Shown: piece after piece, positions 8,877 to 17,069 of the stretch
How the letters are laid out: every line of letters starts with the position of its first letter
How positions within the stretch are numbered: position 1 is the first letter of the stretch
DNA from: Spongiibacter nanhainus
GTDB taxonomy: Bacteria; Pseudomonadota; Gammaproteobacteria; Pseudomonadales; Spongiibacteraceae
Direction: 5' to 3'
Assembly: GCF_016132545.1 (NCBI RefSeq)
Contig: NZ_CP066167.1
Coordinates: 3,718,001-3,782,000, forward strand
DNA: 64,000 nt
Program-made: the position numbers and the translations under genes
The notes under the pieces: generated by a model
Told to the model about the DNA's origin: nothing
Seen by the model: only the letters and a program-made list of their open reading frames with translations
The model's database searches: none

Positions 8877-9417
8877 GGCCGGTAAGAGCGAAGCGTTGCA
8901 CCGCGTCGATTGGAATATGGTCGCCTTCATCGCGACCATAGTGAACGTATTGCACTACGCCCTGCTCGTCAACCAAGGCATTTAAAGGCATGGTAGCAAC
9001 ATGCCCACCAATGTGAAGAGGAACAAAACCTTTGCCGAACACGGCATATAACAATTGCGGCATTCGGGTAGCGAAGCCTTTGAGCACACCAAGGAAAGAA
9101 CGCTCCACAGCAAATTGTCGGTAGTAGCGATTATCTTCGTCGGCCAGAATGGCGAAGGGAGCATTGTGGCGGCCGCCGGTCTTGATCAGCTCCTCAATTC
9201 CAGCGTCAAAAATGGCGATGACGGTAAAGTTATCGCCAAACTCATCAAACTGACTCACCAGGTTGTGGACCCTGAGGTTGCAGAAGGGGCAAGCCGCAAA
9301 CCGGAAAAACGACAGCAAGTAGCGTTTACCCAATGCCTCTTCAGCAGAATATACCCGCCCATCAATACTGGGTAGAGACAGGTCTTCGATGCGATACCCC
9401 GGTTGAATTCTGGCCAT
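8860..9417 (-). CDS. AhpC/TSA-like thioredoxin-fold protein
   Basis: A 185-residue thioredoxin-fold protein of the AhpC/TSA (peroxiredoxin-like) group. The active-site region reads FRFAACPFCNLRVHNL around residue 40, a CPFC motif, so two close cysteines rather than the classic peroxiredoxin PxxxTxxC. The following FTVIAIFDAGIEEL and FAILADEDNRYYRQF blocks fit the family. No signal peptide is seen, so it is probably a cytoplasmic thiol-disulphide or peroxide-handling protein. It is transcribed away from a TetR regulator, with two operator-like sites between, so control by that regulator is likely. The FAH-family gene follows downstream. Confidence 0.82.
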   Translation of the reverse strand: MARIQPGYRIEDLSLPSIDGRVYSAEEALGKRYLLSFFRFAACPFCNLRVHNLVSQFDEFGDNFTVIAIFDAGIEELIKTGGRHNAPFAILADEDNRYYRQFAVERSFLGVLKGFATRMPQLLYAVFGKGFVPLHIGGHVATMPLNALVDEQGVVQYVHYGRDEGDHIPIDAVQRFALTGQVPFE

Positions 9418-9450
9418 TGCGATGTCCTCAAAATTCGACTAGCTTATTAC

Positions 9451-9466
9451 TACAATAATCATTGCA
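9451..9466. promoter_or_regulatory. Operator-like site 1 (TACAAT-N4-ATTGCA)
   Basis: A near-palindromic 16-mer TACAATAATCATTGCA lies in the divergent promoter region between the thioredoxin-fold gene and the TetR gene. It is the same pattern as site 2, with centres 38 bp apart. Confidence 0.6.
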
Positions 9467-9488
9467 ATATAGCAGTGGATCACTTTTT

Positions 9489-9504
9489 TACAATAGGTAT
9501 TGCA
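9489..9504. promoter_or_regulatory. Operator-like site 2 (TACAAT-N4-ATTGCA)
   Basis: The 16-mer TACAATAGGTATTGCA ends 4 bp before the chosen ATG of the TetR gene. Its location suits autorepression. It also covers a TTG at 9500, which argues against that codon as the start. Confidence 0.6.
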
Positions 9505-9508
9505 AAAT

Positions 9509-10084
9509 ATGGGTAGAACACGTCGTTTTGACGAAGGCGCCGCACTTGAACAGGCAACCGAGCTGTTTTGGCGCCGGGGCTACGCCGCCACGACCTACCC
9601 TATTTTGGAAGCCCAAACAGGAATCAGCGGCCGCAGTTTGATCCATTGCTTCGGCGACAAAGAGGCCCTGTTTCTGAAGGTACTGAAAAAATACAGCGCA
9701 GACGTGGGTGAACGACTCGCCAAGCAGGGCTATCGCGGCAGCAAATCCATCGTCGCTTTCTTTCAGTCACTGGCTGAGGCGCCGGCGGACAGCCCGCTAA
9801 ATGGCGGCTGCCTGATGGTTAACACCCTGGGCGAACTGGGAACGGTCCCCGTGCTGGAAGACGCGGTGCGAGCATTTCGAGCACAATTGTTGGCGTTTTT
9901 TGCGGACAACCTGCGCGTCGACGGCATCGCCAAGCCTCAGCAAAAAGCGGAGCTGCTTCTGGCACTGTTATGGGGGAGCTCAACGCAAATTCGAAGCAGC
10001 GGCAGCGTCACCGCACTGAAGCCCGTGGTCAGTGCGTTAAAGCAAACTCTATCTGCCTGGCAACAACAGGCTACCAAGACATAA
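9509..10084 (+). CDS. TetR/AcrR family transcriptional regulator
   Basis: A 191-residue one-component regulator. The N-terminal ~50 residues form the TetR helix-turn-helix: ALEQATELFWRRGYAATTYPILEAQTGISGRSLIHCFGDKEALF. The remainder is a helical ligand-binding domain containing GGCLMVNTLGEL, typical of the subgroup next to small redox genes. Start at ATG 9509 rather than TTG 9500, because the latter falls inside an operator-like repeat. It is divergent from the thioredoxin-fold/FAH pair and has two matching palindromic sites in the shared promoter region, so it probably represses itself and that operon. The ligand is unknown. Confidence 0.88.
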   Translation: MGRTRRFDEGAALEQATELFWRRGYAATTYPILEAQTGISGRSLIHCFGDKEALFLKVLKKYSADVGERLAKQGYRGSKSIVAFFQSLAEAPADSPLNGGCLMVNTLGELGTVPVLEDAVRAFRAQLLAFFADNLRVDGIAKPQQKAELLLALLWGSSTQIRSSGSVTALKPVVSALKQTLSAWQQQATKT

Positions 10085-10090
10085 CTCAGT

Positions 10091-11503
10091 TCAATCGAAG
10101 ATCTTGCCGGGGTTCATCACGCCATTGGGGTCGAACACCTGCTTGACCTGCTTCATCAACGCGACTTCCTGGGCACTGCGGGAGTAGCCCAGATAGTCCT
10201 TCTTCAATAGCCCCACACCGTGCTCGGCGGAGACGCTGCCGCCGTAGCGCTGGACGATATCAAACACCCCTTTGCTGACCTCGCCGCACTGGGCAAAGAA
10301 AGTCTCTTTGTCGAGGCTGTCGGGCTTGAGGATGTTGAGATGAAGGTTGCCGTCGCCGATATGGCCAAACCAGATAATCTCAAAGTCCGGGTAAGAGGCG
10401 TTCACCAGACTTTCAACGTCGCTGAGAAAGCCGGGCACTTTGGAGATCACGGTAGAAATATCGTTTTTGTAGGGCGTCCACTGGGAGATGGTCTCGGAGA
10501 TATCCTCCCGCAGCCGCCACAGGTTTTTCAGCTGCTCCAGGCTGTGGCTCATCACGCCGTCCAGCACCCAGCCCTCTTCCACACAGTCCTCGAACAAGGT
10601 CATGGCCTGGGCTTCAACCTCATCGTTAAGACGCTCAAATTCCAGAAGCGCATAGTAGGGGCAGGGTTCTTCAAAGGGACGGGGTAAGCCACTGTGGGCC
10701 ACCACTTTTTGCAGGGCTTTTTCCGAGAAGAACTCAAAGGCAGTAAGGTCCATCTGCGACTGGAAGCGGTTGAACAGGTTCATGATGCCGTCGAAGTTTT
10801 CCACCCCCAACACCAGCGCGGTCAGGTCCTTGGGGGGCCGGGTAAACTGCATGGTGGCTTCAACAATTAAACCCAGCGTCCCCTCCGCGCCAATAAACAG
10901 TTGCCGCAGATCGTAGCCGGCATTGTTCTTGAGCAGGCCGCGATTGAGCTCCAATACCTCGCCGCTACCGGTAACCACAGTCAGACCGGCCACCCAGTCC
11001 CGGGTCATACCCCAGCGCAGCACCTTGATGCCGCCGGCATTGGTGGCAATATTGCCGCCGATCTGTGACGACCCCGCCGAGGCAAAATCCACCGGGTAGA
11101 ACAGCCCCTGCTCCTCGGCAAAGTGTTGCAACTGCTCGGTGATCACCCCTGCGCCACACACAGCAGTGCGATCGATGGGGTCGAAGTCCCGAATCTGGTT
11201 CATCAGGTCGAAGGCCACCACCACCTCGCCATTGGCTGCCACCGCGCCGCCGCTAAGGCCGGTGCGGCCACCGGAGGGCACAATGGCAAAGTTAAGCTGG
11301 TTGGCCAGCTTGACCACCGCCTGCACCTCGTCGACAGATTTGGGCAGGGCAATGGCCAGCGGCGCCGGCTGCCAGGCCTTGGTCCAGTCGCGGCCAAAGG
11401 TCTGCAGGCTGTCCTCATCCACCCGCACCCGGCCCTCGCCGAGAATGGCATTCAAGCCCTCGATAATCTCGTCACGGGGAGTCTGGGATGCAGCGGAAGA
11501 CAT
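10091..11503 (-). CDS. FAD-linked D-2-hydroxyacid dehydrogenase, D-2-hydroxyglutarate dehydrogenase-like
   Basis: A 470-residue flavoenzyme of the FAD-binding type 4/GlcD family that oxidises D-2-hydroxyacids. PSGGRTGLSGGAVA (~residue 83) and the ASAGSSQIGGNIATNAGGIKVLRWG block form the FAD pocket. The C-terminal FGHIGDGNLHLNI and SAEHGVGLLKKDYL carry the metal and substrate residues of the D-lactate/D-2-hydroxyglutarate group. The frame is open further upstream to 12022, but that part overlaps serA and has no similarity, so ATG 11503 is taken. It is divergent from serA: SerA enzymes can reduce 2-oxoglutarate to D-2-hydroxyglutarate, and coupling of serA with a D-2-hydroxyglutarate dehydrogenase is known in Pseudomonas. 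D-lactate or glycolate remain alternatives. Confidence 0.85.
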   Translation of the reverse strand: MSSAASQTPRDEIIEGLNAILGEGRVRVDEDSLQTFGRDWTKAWQPAPLAIALPKSVDEVQAVVKLANQLNFAIVPSGGRTGLSGGAVAANGEVVVAFDLMNQIRDFDPIDRTAVCGAGVITEQLQHFAEEQGLFYPVDFASAGSSQIGGNIATNAGGIKVLRWGMTRDWVAGLTVVTGSGEVLELNRGLLKNNAGYDLRQLFIGAEGTLGLIVEATMQFTRPPKDLTALVLGVENFDGIMNLFNRFQSQMDLTAFEFFSEKALQKVVAHSGLPRPFEEPCPYYALLEFERLNDEVEAQAMTLFEDCVEEGWVLDGVMSHSLEQLKNLWRLREDISETISQWTPYKNDISTVISKVPGFLSDVESLVNASYPDFEIIWFGHIGDGNLHLNILKPDSLDKETFFAQCGEVSKGVFDIVQRYGGSVSAEHGVGLLKKDYLGYSRSAQEVALMKQVKQVFDPNGVMNPGKIFD

Positions 11504-11617
11504 AATTGGGCCTCGCGAATAACAAAATCGGAAGAATATATAAGAAGGGCGCTTCTGGAATAGGTGTTTATGATACCATACCGCGCTTTCAGCAACCCCC
11601 TCGCGAGATCGTTTCCG

Positions 11618-12844
11618 ATGGCGAAAACCTCCCTCGACAAAGCCAAAATCAAGTTTCTGCTGCTGGAAGGCGTGCACCAGTCTGCCGTAGACGCCCTGCA
11701 GGCCGCTGGCTACTCCAACATTGACTACTACCAGAAAGCCCTGCCCGACGATGAGCTCAAGGAAAAAATCGCCGACGCTCATTTTGTTGGCATTCGCTCC
11801 CGAACCCAGCTGACTGCCGATGTCTTCGCCGCCGCCAAAAAACTCACCGCGGTGGGCTGCTTTTGCATTGGCACCAATCAGGTCGACCTCAAAGCTGCCA
11901 CCGAACACGGCGTGGCGGTCTTTAATGCGCCCTTCTCCAACACTCGCTCGGTGGCGGAGCTGGTGATCGCCGAAGCCATCCTGCTGCTGCGCGGCATCGC
12001 CGAGAAAAACGCGGCGGCTCACCGGGGTGAGTGGTTAAAATCAGCCGTGGGCTCCTACGAGATTCGCGGCAAGCGCCTGGGCATTATCGGTTACGGCTCC
12101 ATCGGCATGCAGCTTTCTGTTATCGCCGAAGGCTTGGGCATGGAAGTGTGCTTTACCGATGTGGTGAACAAACTGCCGCTGGGCAATGCCATGCAGGTCA
12201 GTCTCGGCGAGTTGCTGGCCACCTCGGACATTGTCAGCCTGCACGTGCCGGAGACCGCCTCCACCCAAAATATGATGGGTGCCAACGAAATCGCTCAAAT
12301 GAAAGCCGGCGCCATCTTGATCAACGCCTCTCGGGGCACGGTGGTGGATATTCCCGCACTCTGCGACGCACTGAGTGACAACCGCCTGTCCGGCGCTGCC
12401 ATCGACGTGTTCCCGGAAGAACCCCGGGGCAACAACGACGAGTTTGTGTCGCCGCTGCGGGAGTTCGACAACGTCTTCCTGACCCCCCATATCGGCGGCT
12501 CCACCATGGAGGCCCAACAGAATATCGGTCTGGAAGTGGCGGACAAACTGGTTAAGTACTCGGACAACGGCACCACCACCTCCTCGGTCAACTTCCCCGA
12601 GGTGGCACTGCCCGCCCACCCCGGCAAGCACCGCCTGCTGCATATTCACCGCAACGTGCCGGGTATTCTCAGCGCCATCAACCAAGTCTTCTCCGAGACG
12701 CAAACCAATATCTCGGGTCAGTACCTGCAGACCAATGAAGACATTGGCTATGTGGTGATGGATATCGACCAGGCTTCCAGTGCCGAGGCCTGGAAGAAGC
12801 TGTCGCAGATTCCCGACACCATTCGCTGCCGGATACTCTTTTAA
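11618..12844 (+). CDS. serA: D-3-phosphoglycerate dehydrogenase
   Basis: A 409-residue cytoplasmic enzyme catalysing the first step of serine synthesis, oxidation of 3-phosphoglycerate with NAD. It is collinear with E. coli SerA (410 residues), starting MAKTSLDKAKIKFLLLEGVH. Upstream in-frame codons to 11564 would add an unrelated tail, and GAGAT lies about 10 bases before the ATG at 11618. Visible features are FCIGTNQVDL, the NAD-binding GIIGYGSIG, the catalytic RGTVVD, PEEP and TPHIGGST blocks, and a C-terminal ACT domain (LLHIHRNVPGILSAIN...), implying serine feedback inhibition. It is divergent from the D-2-hydroxyglutarate dehydrogenase-like gene. A small conserved gene follows 6 bp downstream. 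Confidence 0.95.
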   Translation: MAKTSLDKAKIKFLLLEGVHQSAVDALQAAGYSNIDYYQKALPDDELKEKIADAHFVGIRSRTQLTADVFAAAKKLTAVGCFCIGTNQVDLKAATEHGVAVFNAPFSNTRSVAELVIAEAILLLRGIAEKNAAAHRGEWLKSAVGSYEIRGKRLGIIGYGSIGMQLSVIAEGLGMEVCFTDVVNKLPLGNAMQVSLGELLATSDIVSLHVPETASTQNMMGANEIAQMKAGAILINASRGTVVDIPALCDALSDNRLSGAAIDVFPEEPRGNNDEFVSPLREFDNVFLTPHIGGSTMEAQQNIGLEVADKLVKYSDNGTTTSSVNFPEVALPAHPGKHRLLHIHRNVPGILSAINQVFSETQTNISGQYLQTNEDIGYVVMDIDQASSAEAWKKLSQIPDTIRCRILF

Positions 12845-12850
12845 TTATTT

Positions 12851-13225
12851 ATGAGTGACACGATTCTCGACCCGGAACTGGCCGCCCTGCTGGACAAAAC
12901 CGCACTGGTGGGGCTGAGCTACTTCGATGTTAACGGCGACGCGCTGCAACAGCGTATGCTGGCCGGCACCGTGGTCAGGGTCACGCCCAAGGACGGCATC
13001 ACCCTGCGCCAAAGCAACGACGACGAGTTCACCCTGCCTTCCTCCATGGCGCCCTGGTTTCTCGCCCCGGCCGGCGACTATCGCACCAGCGATGGCGAGA
13101 CAGTCTCCAACCCCGACTACCTGGTGACCTGGAACGTCCACCGTTGCCAGGATGACGACAAGCCTGAAGGGGAACACCAGTGGTGGGAGTGGGTGGCCAA
13201 CACCACACCGCCGTCAGTGGGCTGA
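12851..13225 (+). CDS. Hypothetical protein downstream of serA
   Basis: A 124-residue soluble protein that I do not recognise. It is acidic and tryptophan-rich at the C-terminus (EGEHQWWEWVANTTPP) and has a compact beta-rich look (GTVVRVTPKDGITLRQSNDDEFTLPSSMAPWFLAPAGDYR), which could be a small barrel. It starts 6 bp after serA and ends 1 bp before the end of the convergent hydrolase gene, so it is probably cotranscribed with serA. No signal peptide or membrane helix is seen. The tight spacing and good codon use support a real gene. Confidence 0.75.
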   Translation: MSDTILDPELAALLDKTALVGLSYFDVNGDALQQRMLAGTVVRVTPKDGITLRQSNDDEFTLPSSMAPWFLAPAGDYRTSDGETVSNPDYLVTWNVHRCQDDDKPEGEHQWWEWVANTTPPSVG

Positions 13226-13226
13226 G

Positions 13227-14186
13227 CTAGATACCTTCCAACAGAAAGCCGTCGCAGGCCGACCACACCTTGGCCCGATAGGACTCACCCTCTTTCACCA
13301 GATGGTGCCGGGCACCGGGGATCGCCACCTCCCGATAGGCCGGGAATTTGTCGCGAATCACCGGCAGGTTGTAACGCCAATCCACGGTATCGTCGTTGTC
13401 GCCCTGCAAAATCAGCACCTTGCAGTCCGGCTGGGGCGCCAAAGCGTGAAACCACGGCAGCCAGGCCTTGAGCGCCCCCACCCAACTCACCGGCAGACGC
13501 CGCGGCTGCAGGGGGTCGCGATGGCGCAAAAACTCCAGAAAGGCCTGATCATCGGAGTTGTCGGCAAAGCGGCGCGGCAAACTGTGAATAAGGTGCTTGA
13601 GCAGTGCGTGGGCCGACCGGCCCCACCCCCACGCGGCGGGACGCACCAACGGCGCCATCAATACCGACCTGGCAAAATCGTCACTGCCGCCATCCAGTAG
13701 GTGTGACATCAGTATCGCGCAACCGGTGCTCTGGGCCATGGCCAGAAACGGCTTGGCCAAGTCGATATCAGCCACTGCGCCAAGCACATCTCTGAGTACC
13801 TGGCGGTAGGTATGAAAGCTGTCAATCGCCGCCCGCTCGCCACTGGAAAGCCCGTGCCCCGGCAGGTCGTAAGCCACCACATCGCAACCGTGCTTTAAGC
13901 AGTAGTGAATCACATTGTTATACAAGCCAACGTGGTCGTAGTAACCGTGAAACACGAACACTGTCGCCCGGGCATTCGGTCTACGCAGGCACTGCACCGC
14001 AATGTTGTAGCTGGCGCTGTCGATGCGGCCAATGGTGTGGCGCACATCCGGGTAGGTCTCGGCAAAATCGGAATCGTAGCAGTGAAGGTAATCCCGCCCC
14101 TGGGGCCAGTCCGTTATCGCCACCTCTTCGGCGAAGGGCGGAAGCAAAGGGAGATTGAACTGGTCGATTGATTGTTGCCACGTCAT
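13227..14186 (-). CDS. Alpha/beta hydrolase, lysophospholipase/serine aminopeptidase S33 type
   Basis: A 319-residue hydrolase of the Hydrolase_4 (S33/monoglyceride lipase-like) group. The oxyanion motif FVFHGYYDHVGLY is near residue 80. DLPGHGLSSGERAAIDSFHTY is the usual second block. The nucleophile elbow is AQSTGC, an AxSxG rather than GxSxG form. LILQGDNDDTVDW gives the acid and PGARHHLVKEGE the histidine. The start is set at ATG 14186; further upstream codons run into repeated intergenic sequence. Probably cytoplasmic and acting on an ester such as a lysophospholipid or monoacylglycerol. The substrate is inferred from family only. Confidence 0.85.
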   Translation of the reverse strand: MTWQQSIDQFNLPLLPPFAEEVAITDWPQGRDYLHCYDSDFAETYPDVRHTIGRIDSASYNIAVQCLRRPNARATVFVFHGYYDHVGLYNNVIHYCLKHGCDVVAYDLPGHGLSSGERAAIDSFHTYRQVLRDVLGAVADIDLAKPFLAMAQSTGCAILMSHLLDGGSDDFARSVLMAPLVRPAAWGWGRSAHALLKHLIHSLPRRFADNSDDQAFLEFLRHRDPLQPRRLPVSWVGALKAWLPWFHALAPQPDCKVLILQGDNDDTVDWRYNLPVIRDKFPAYREVAIPGARHHLVKEGESYRAKVWSACDGFLLEGI

Positions 14187-14240
14187 TAGTTTTGCCGATC
14201 TCTGCTTGTTTTTGGTGATGGTAAAGCCATTACCACGCCC

Positions 14241-14268
14241 TAGCCAGCACTCCTTAGCCAGCACTCCT
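14241..14268. repeat. 14-bp tandem duplication
   Basis: TAGCCAGCACTCCT occurs twice back to back (14241-14254 and 14255-14268) and is followed by a partial third copy. It lies upstream of the S33-type hydrolase gene. Confidence 0.85.
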
Positions 14269-14348
14269 TAACCAGCAAGCACCGTGTTCGCATCACCCCC
14301 GCTGCAAATGTTAGGGTGCGCAAAAAACCGGTCAACGAGGAGATAATA

Positions 14349-14687
14349 GTGAAATACATATTGCTGACAGCGCTGAGCGCCATGGCCCTCAGTTTTTCCG
14401 CCCACGCCGCCGATCGCGAGTGCGAGTACGACAAAGCCCCCTCACTGCCCGACGGCAGCAGCGCCAGTTATGAAGAAATGGTCGAAGCGCAAGGCGAAGT
14501 GCAGGAATACATCAAGCAGAGCGAATTCTTTATTGGCTGCCTGAAACAAAAAGAGACCCAATTGGGCGAAGACATCACCGAAGAGCAAAAAGCCAAAATC
14601 GTTTCTGCTTACAACCATGTGGTCGACGAGATGAAAGCCACCTCCGAGCAGTACAACGCTCAAATCAAGGCCTTTAAACAGCAGTAA
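14349..14687 (+). CDS. Small exported protein of unknown function
   Basis: A 112-residue protein that begins with a GTG at 14349, placed 6 bases after a good AGGAG (14338-14342). This start gives a clean signal peptide MKYILLTALSAMALSFSAHA cut before ADRECEYD. The mature part is short, acidic and helical, with two cysteines (ECEYD and IGCLKQKE) that could pair. It ends in a lysine/glutamine-rich helix. It is probably periplasmic. I recognise no family. Confidence 0.8.
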   Translation: MKYILLTALSAMALSFSAHAADRECEYDKAPSLPDGSSASYEEMVEAQGEVQEYIKQSEFFIGCLKQKETQLGEDITEEQKAKIVSAYNHVVDEMKATSEQYNAQIKAFKQQ

Positions 14688-14696
14688 GCTCTCTTC

Positions 14697-14733
14697 CGGC
14701 GCCCTGACACCCCAGGTCTAAAACCGGGCGCCG
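14697..14733 (+). terminator. Hairpin after the small exported gene
   Basis: An 8-bp perfect stem CGGCGCCC / GGGCGCCG with a 21-base loop begins 10 bp past the stop. No strong U-tract follows, so it is a possible weak terminator. Confidence 0.35.
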
Positions 14734-14858
14734 AATTCCCTCACAGTAAAAAACCAAAATCCAAACCAGCACGTATCGCCTACACGGCTTAAATACCGTG
14801 GACAGGGCATGTGGCCCTGCCCGATGCAATAACGACGATAGAAAAAAAGGTGCTCAAT

Positions 14859-16934
14859 ATGGATACTACGCCACAGCCTCAGTGCAGATCAGCACACAGG
14901 TCGTCCCGCAACTTCACCGCCAAAACACTTCTTCCCACTCTACTCGCCTCTACCTTAGTTCTCGCCGCCTGTGATGGCGACGATGGCAAAAACGGCGCCG
15001 CTGGCGCACCGGGAGCCCCTGGCGCCCCCGGATCGCCTGGTGCACCCGGCGCTAATGGCAACCCTGCTTTCCCCGCTGCCACTATTTTTGTAGCCAACAA
15101 CGGCAGCAGCGACAAAACTGTGAGCGTCCGGGACGAGTCCCTGGCCCTGCTCAATAACTACGACACCGGCGGCAATGAGGGCATTGTGGTCAACGCCGCC
15201 CACCGCCTGACCCAGGCCCAGGACGCCAATGCGCCATCGAGCCTGATCACCGCCTGCAATGCGCCGTCGCGCTCCACCGGAGACGCCGCCTTCACGCTCG
15301 CAGGCGCCAACACCGGCCTGTCCAGCCCCAAAGGCATTACCTTGATTGAGGACCATGGCCTGGTGGTCGTGGCCAACGTCGGTGCCAATAACCTGTTGGT
15401 ATTCGGTACCGCCGCAGCCGGTGACCAATCCCCTGTGGCCACGGTGAGCCTGGGCAGCAACGCCTGGGACAGCACCTACGATGCCGCTGGTGACCGCCTC
15501 TACGTGGCCCAGACCGATGGCTCGGTAGCGGTGTTTGACCAGTTCTCCACGGACTTGGGACAAACCGTCACCCCGCGGGTCTTTACCGCCAGCACGGCCG
15601 GCGCCACCACCAACTTCCACGGTATTGATTACGATGCCGCGGGCGACCGCCTGGTGGTCACAGACGTTGGCTCCGCCTCCGACCCCGCCGATGGCAGCCT
15701 CTATGTATTTGAAGGTGCCAGTGCGGCCACCGGCAGCGTCACCCCCAGCGTCACCATCGCCGGACCCAGCACGCTGCTGGGTAACCCGGTAGACCTGCAG
15801 CTGGACGGTGGCGATGTGCGCATCGCCGAGAAGTCCAACGACGCCATTCTGGTGTACCGCAATATCTTTGAACGCGGCAATGGCGATCTGCCGCCGGATG
15901 TGATCTTTGCCACCACCAAACCCGAGTCACTGGTGGTCGTCCCCGATGCAGACCCCATAGCGGGCAGCACCGATATTGCCGACCCCACCACGCCTTACCG
16001 ACTGCTGAGCACCAGCAACCCGGCGGCGGGCTCCCCGACCTCCGGCCAGCTGCTGGTTACCAGCCGCAACCTGGGCACTCCGTCCACGGCCTTTGACACC
16101 ACCAGCATTCCCGGCCTCACCGGCCTGGAGAACGTGGTTCTGGACCGCGCCGGCGACGCCTATGTCAATTTTGACGCTGGCGCCAGCCCCGGTATTGCGG
16201 TGATCAGCGCCATCGATGCGCGCCTGGGCGGCAGCTTTGATCCCAGCCGCGACCGGCTGATTCAGGGTGCCAACACCACACTGGCCACACCCAAAGGCCT
16301 GGAGATCGCCGACGACCTGGGCCTGCTGATGGTCTCCGATACCACCACCGGCAGCGTGCTGGTATTCAGCAGCTGTGACAGTGGCAACGTGGCACCCGCC
16401 GCATCATTGGGCGGTACCGGCACCCCCTGGGACAGCGACTACGCGCCCGCCATCGACGCCCTGTTTGTGGCGTTGACCAACGGCACTGTAGACGTTTACG
16501 ACAACTTCTCTCAGGATCTGGGAGCCAGTGGTCCGTCCCGGACCATCGTGCCCACCACCGGCGGCCTGCCCTTCCCGGCGCCGACCAACCTGCACAGCGC
16601 CCGCTACGACCAGCGCTCTGACACGCTGATCCTGGCGGACGTTGGCTCCGGTGCCGTGGCGACCGACGGTGCACTGCTGACCATAGAGAATGCCGCCACT
16701 GCCAATGGCAATACTGAAGTGGGTAAACTCGTTGCGGGTCCGACCACCCTGTTGGGCAACCCGGTGGACATCGCCTTTGACGGCGTCGACCTCTACGTTG
16801 CCGAGAAAGCCAACGGCGGCGGTGCACTCCAGGTGTGGCGCAACTTCCTTACCGACAATTCTTTGGTCGGCAACGCGGCGCCCAGCGACAGTGTGGCAAC
16901 GCCCAATCCCGAGTCACTGGTTTTGATGCAGTAG
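14859..16934 (+). CDS. Lipoprotein with collagen-like segment and duplicated beta-propeller-type domain
   Basis: A 691-residue predicted lipoprotein. ATG 14859 is preceded by AAAAGG 8 bases upstream. After a basic N-terminal region and hydrophobic core comes the lipobox LVLAAC. Immediately after the acylated Cys is a collagen-like run of Gly-x-y triplets (GAAGAPGAPGAPGSPGAPG), then about 600 residues of beta-rich sequence. Two halves are homologous: AGPSTLLGNPVDLQLDG.DVRIAEKSN (~300) matches AGPTTLLGNPVDIAFDGVDLYVAEKAN (~623), and the WDS.Y..A.D.L.VA.T.G.V.V.D.FS.DLG blocks also pair, at a spacing of ~323 residues. This looks like two repeats of an NHL/lactonase-type propeller. It is surface or periplasm anchored; the ligand is unknown. 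An intrinsic terminator follows. Confidence 0.85.
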   Translation: MDTTPQPQCRSAHRSSRNFTAKTLLPTLLASTLVLAACDGDDGKNGAAGAPGAPGAPGSPGAPGANGNPAFPAATIFVANNGSSDKTVSVRDESLALLNNYDTGGNEGIVVNAAHRLTQAQDANAPSSLITACNAPSRSTGDAAFTLAGANTGLSSPKGITLIEDHGLVVVANVGANNLLVFGTAAAGDQSPVATVSLGSNAWDSTYDAAGDRLYVAQTDGSVAVFDQFSTDLGQTVTPRVFTASTAGATTNFHGIDYDAAGDRLVVTDVGSASDPADGSLYVFEGASAATGSVTPSVTIAGPSTLLGNPVDLQLDGGDVRIAEKSNDAILVYRNIFERGNGDLPPDVIFATTKPESLVVVPDADPIAGSTDIADPTTPYRLLSTSNPAAGSPTSGQLLVTSRNLGTPSTAFDTTSIPGLTGLENVVLDRAGDAYVNFDAGASPGIAVISAIDARLGGSFDPSRDRLIQGANTTLATPKGLEIADDLGLLMVSDTTTGSVLVFSSCDSGNVAPAASLGGTGTPWDSDYAPAIDALFVALTNGTVDVYDNFSQDLGASGPSRTIVPTTGGLPFPAPTNLHSARYDQRSDTLILADVGSGAVATDGALLTIENAATANGNTEVGKLVAGPTTLLGNPVDIAFDGVDLYVAEKANGGGALQVWRNFLTDNSLVGNAAPSDSVATPNPESLVLMQ

Positions 16935-17015
16935 TGACTGAGGGACAGTAGTGAGTAGAGGTAAATGAAAGTGGCACCGGCACAAGATTAGTGTCGGTGC
17001 TAAGGTAAGCGAAAC

Positions 17016-17046
17016 GCCCTCATCCACGGATGGGGGCATTTTTTTA
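17016..17046 (+). terminator. Intrinsic terminator after the collagen-like lipoprotein
   Basis: The stem GCCCTCATCC / GGATGGGGGC (one G-T pair, loop ACGG or so) is followed within two bases by a T-run at 17039-17045. Confidence 0.85.
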
Positions 17047-17069
17047 GTCCACCCTTTTTTAGTCCACCT
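17040..17069. repeat. 15-bp tandem duplication over the peroxiredoxin stop codon
   Basis: TTTTTTAGTCCACC is present twice at a spacing of 15 bp (17040 and 17055). The copies span the last codons and stop of the peroxiredoxin gene and the T-run of the opposite terminator. Confidence 0.8.

Noticed and set aside
11504-12022. N-terminal extension of the FAD dehydrogenase by about 173 residues
   Set aside because: The extra part lies antisense to serA, has no family similarity, and the protein aligns fully from ATG 11503.
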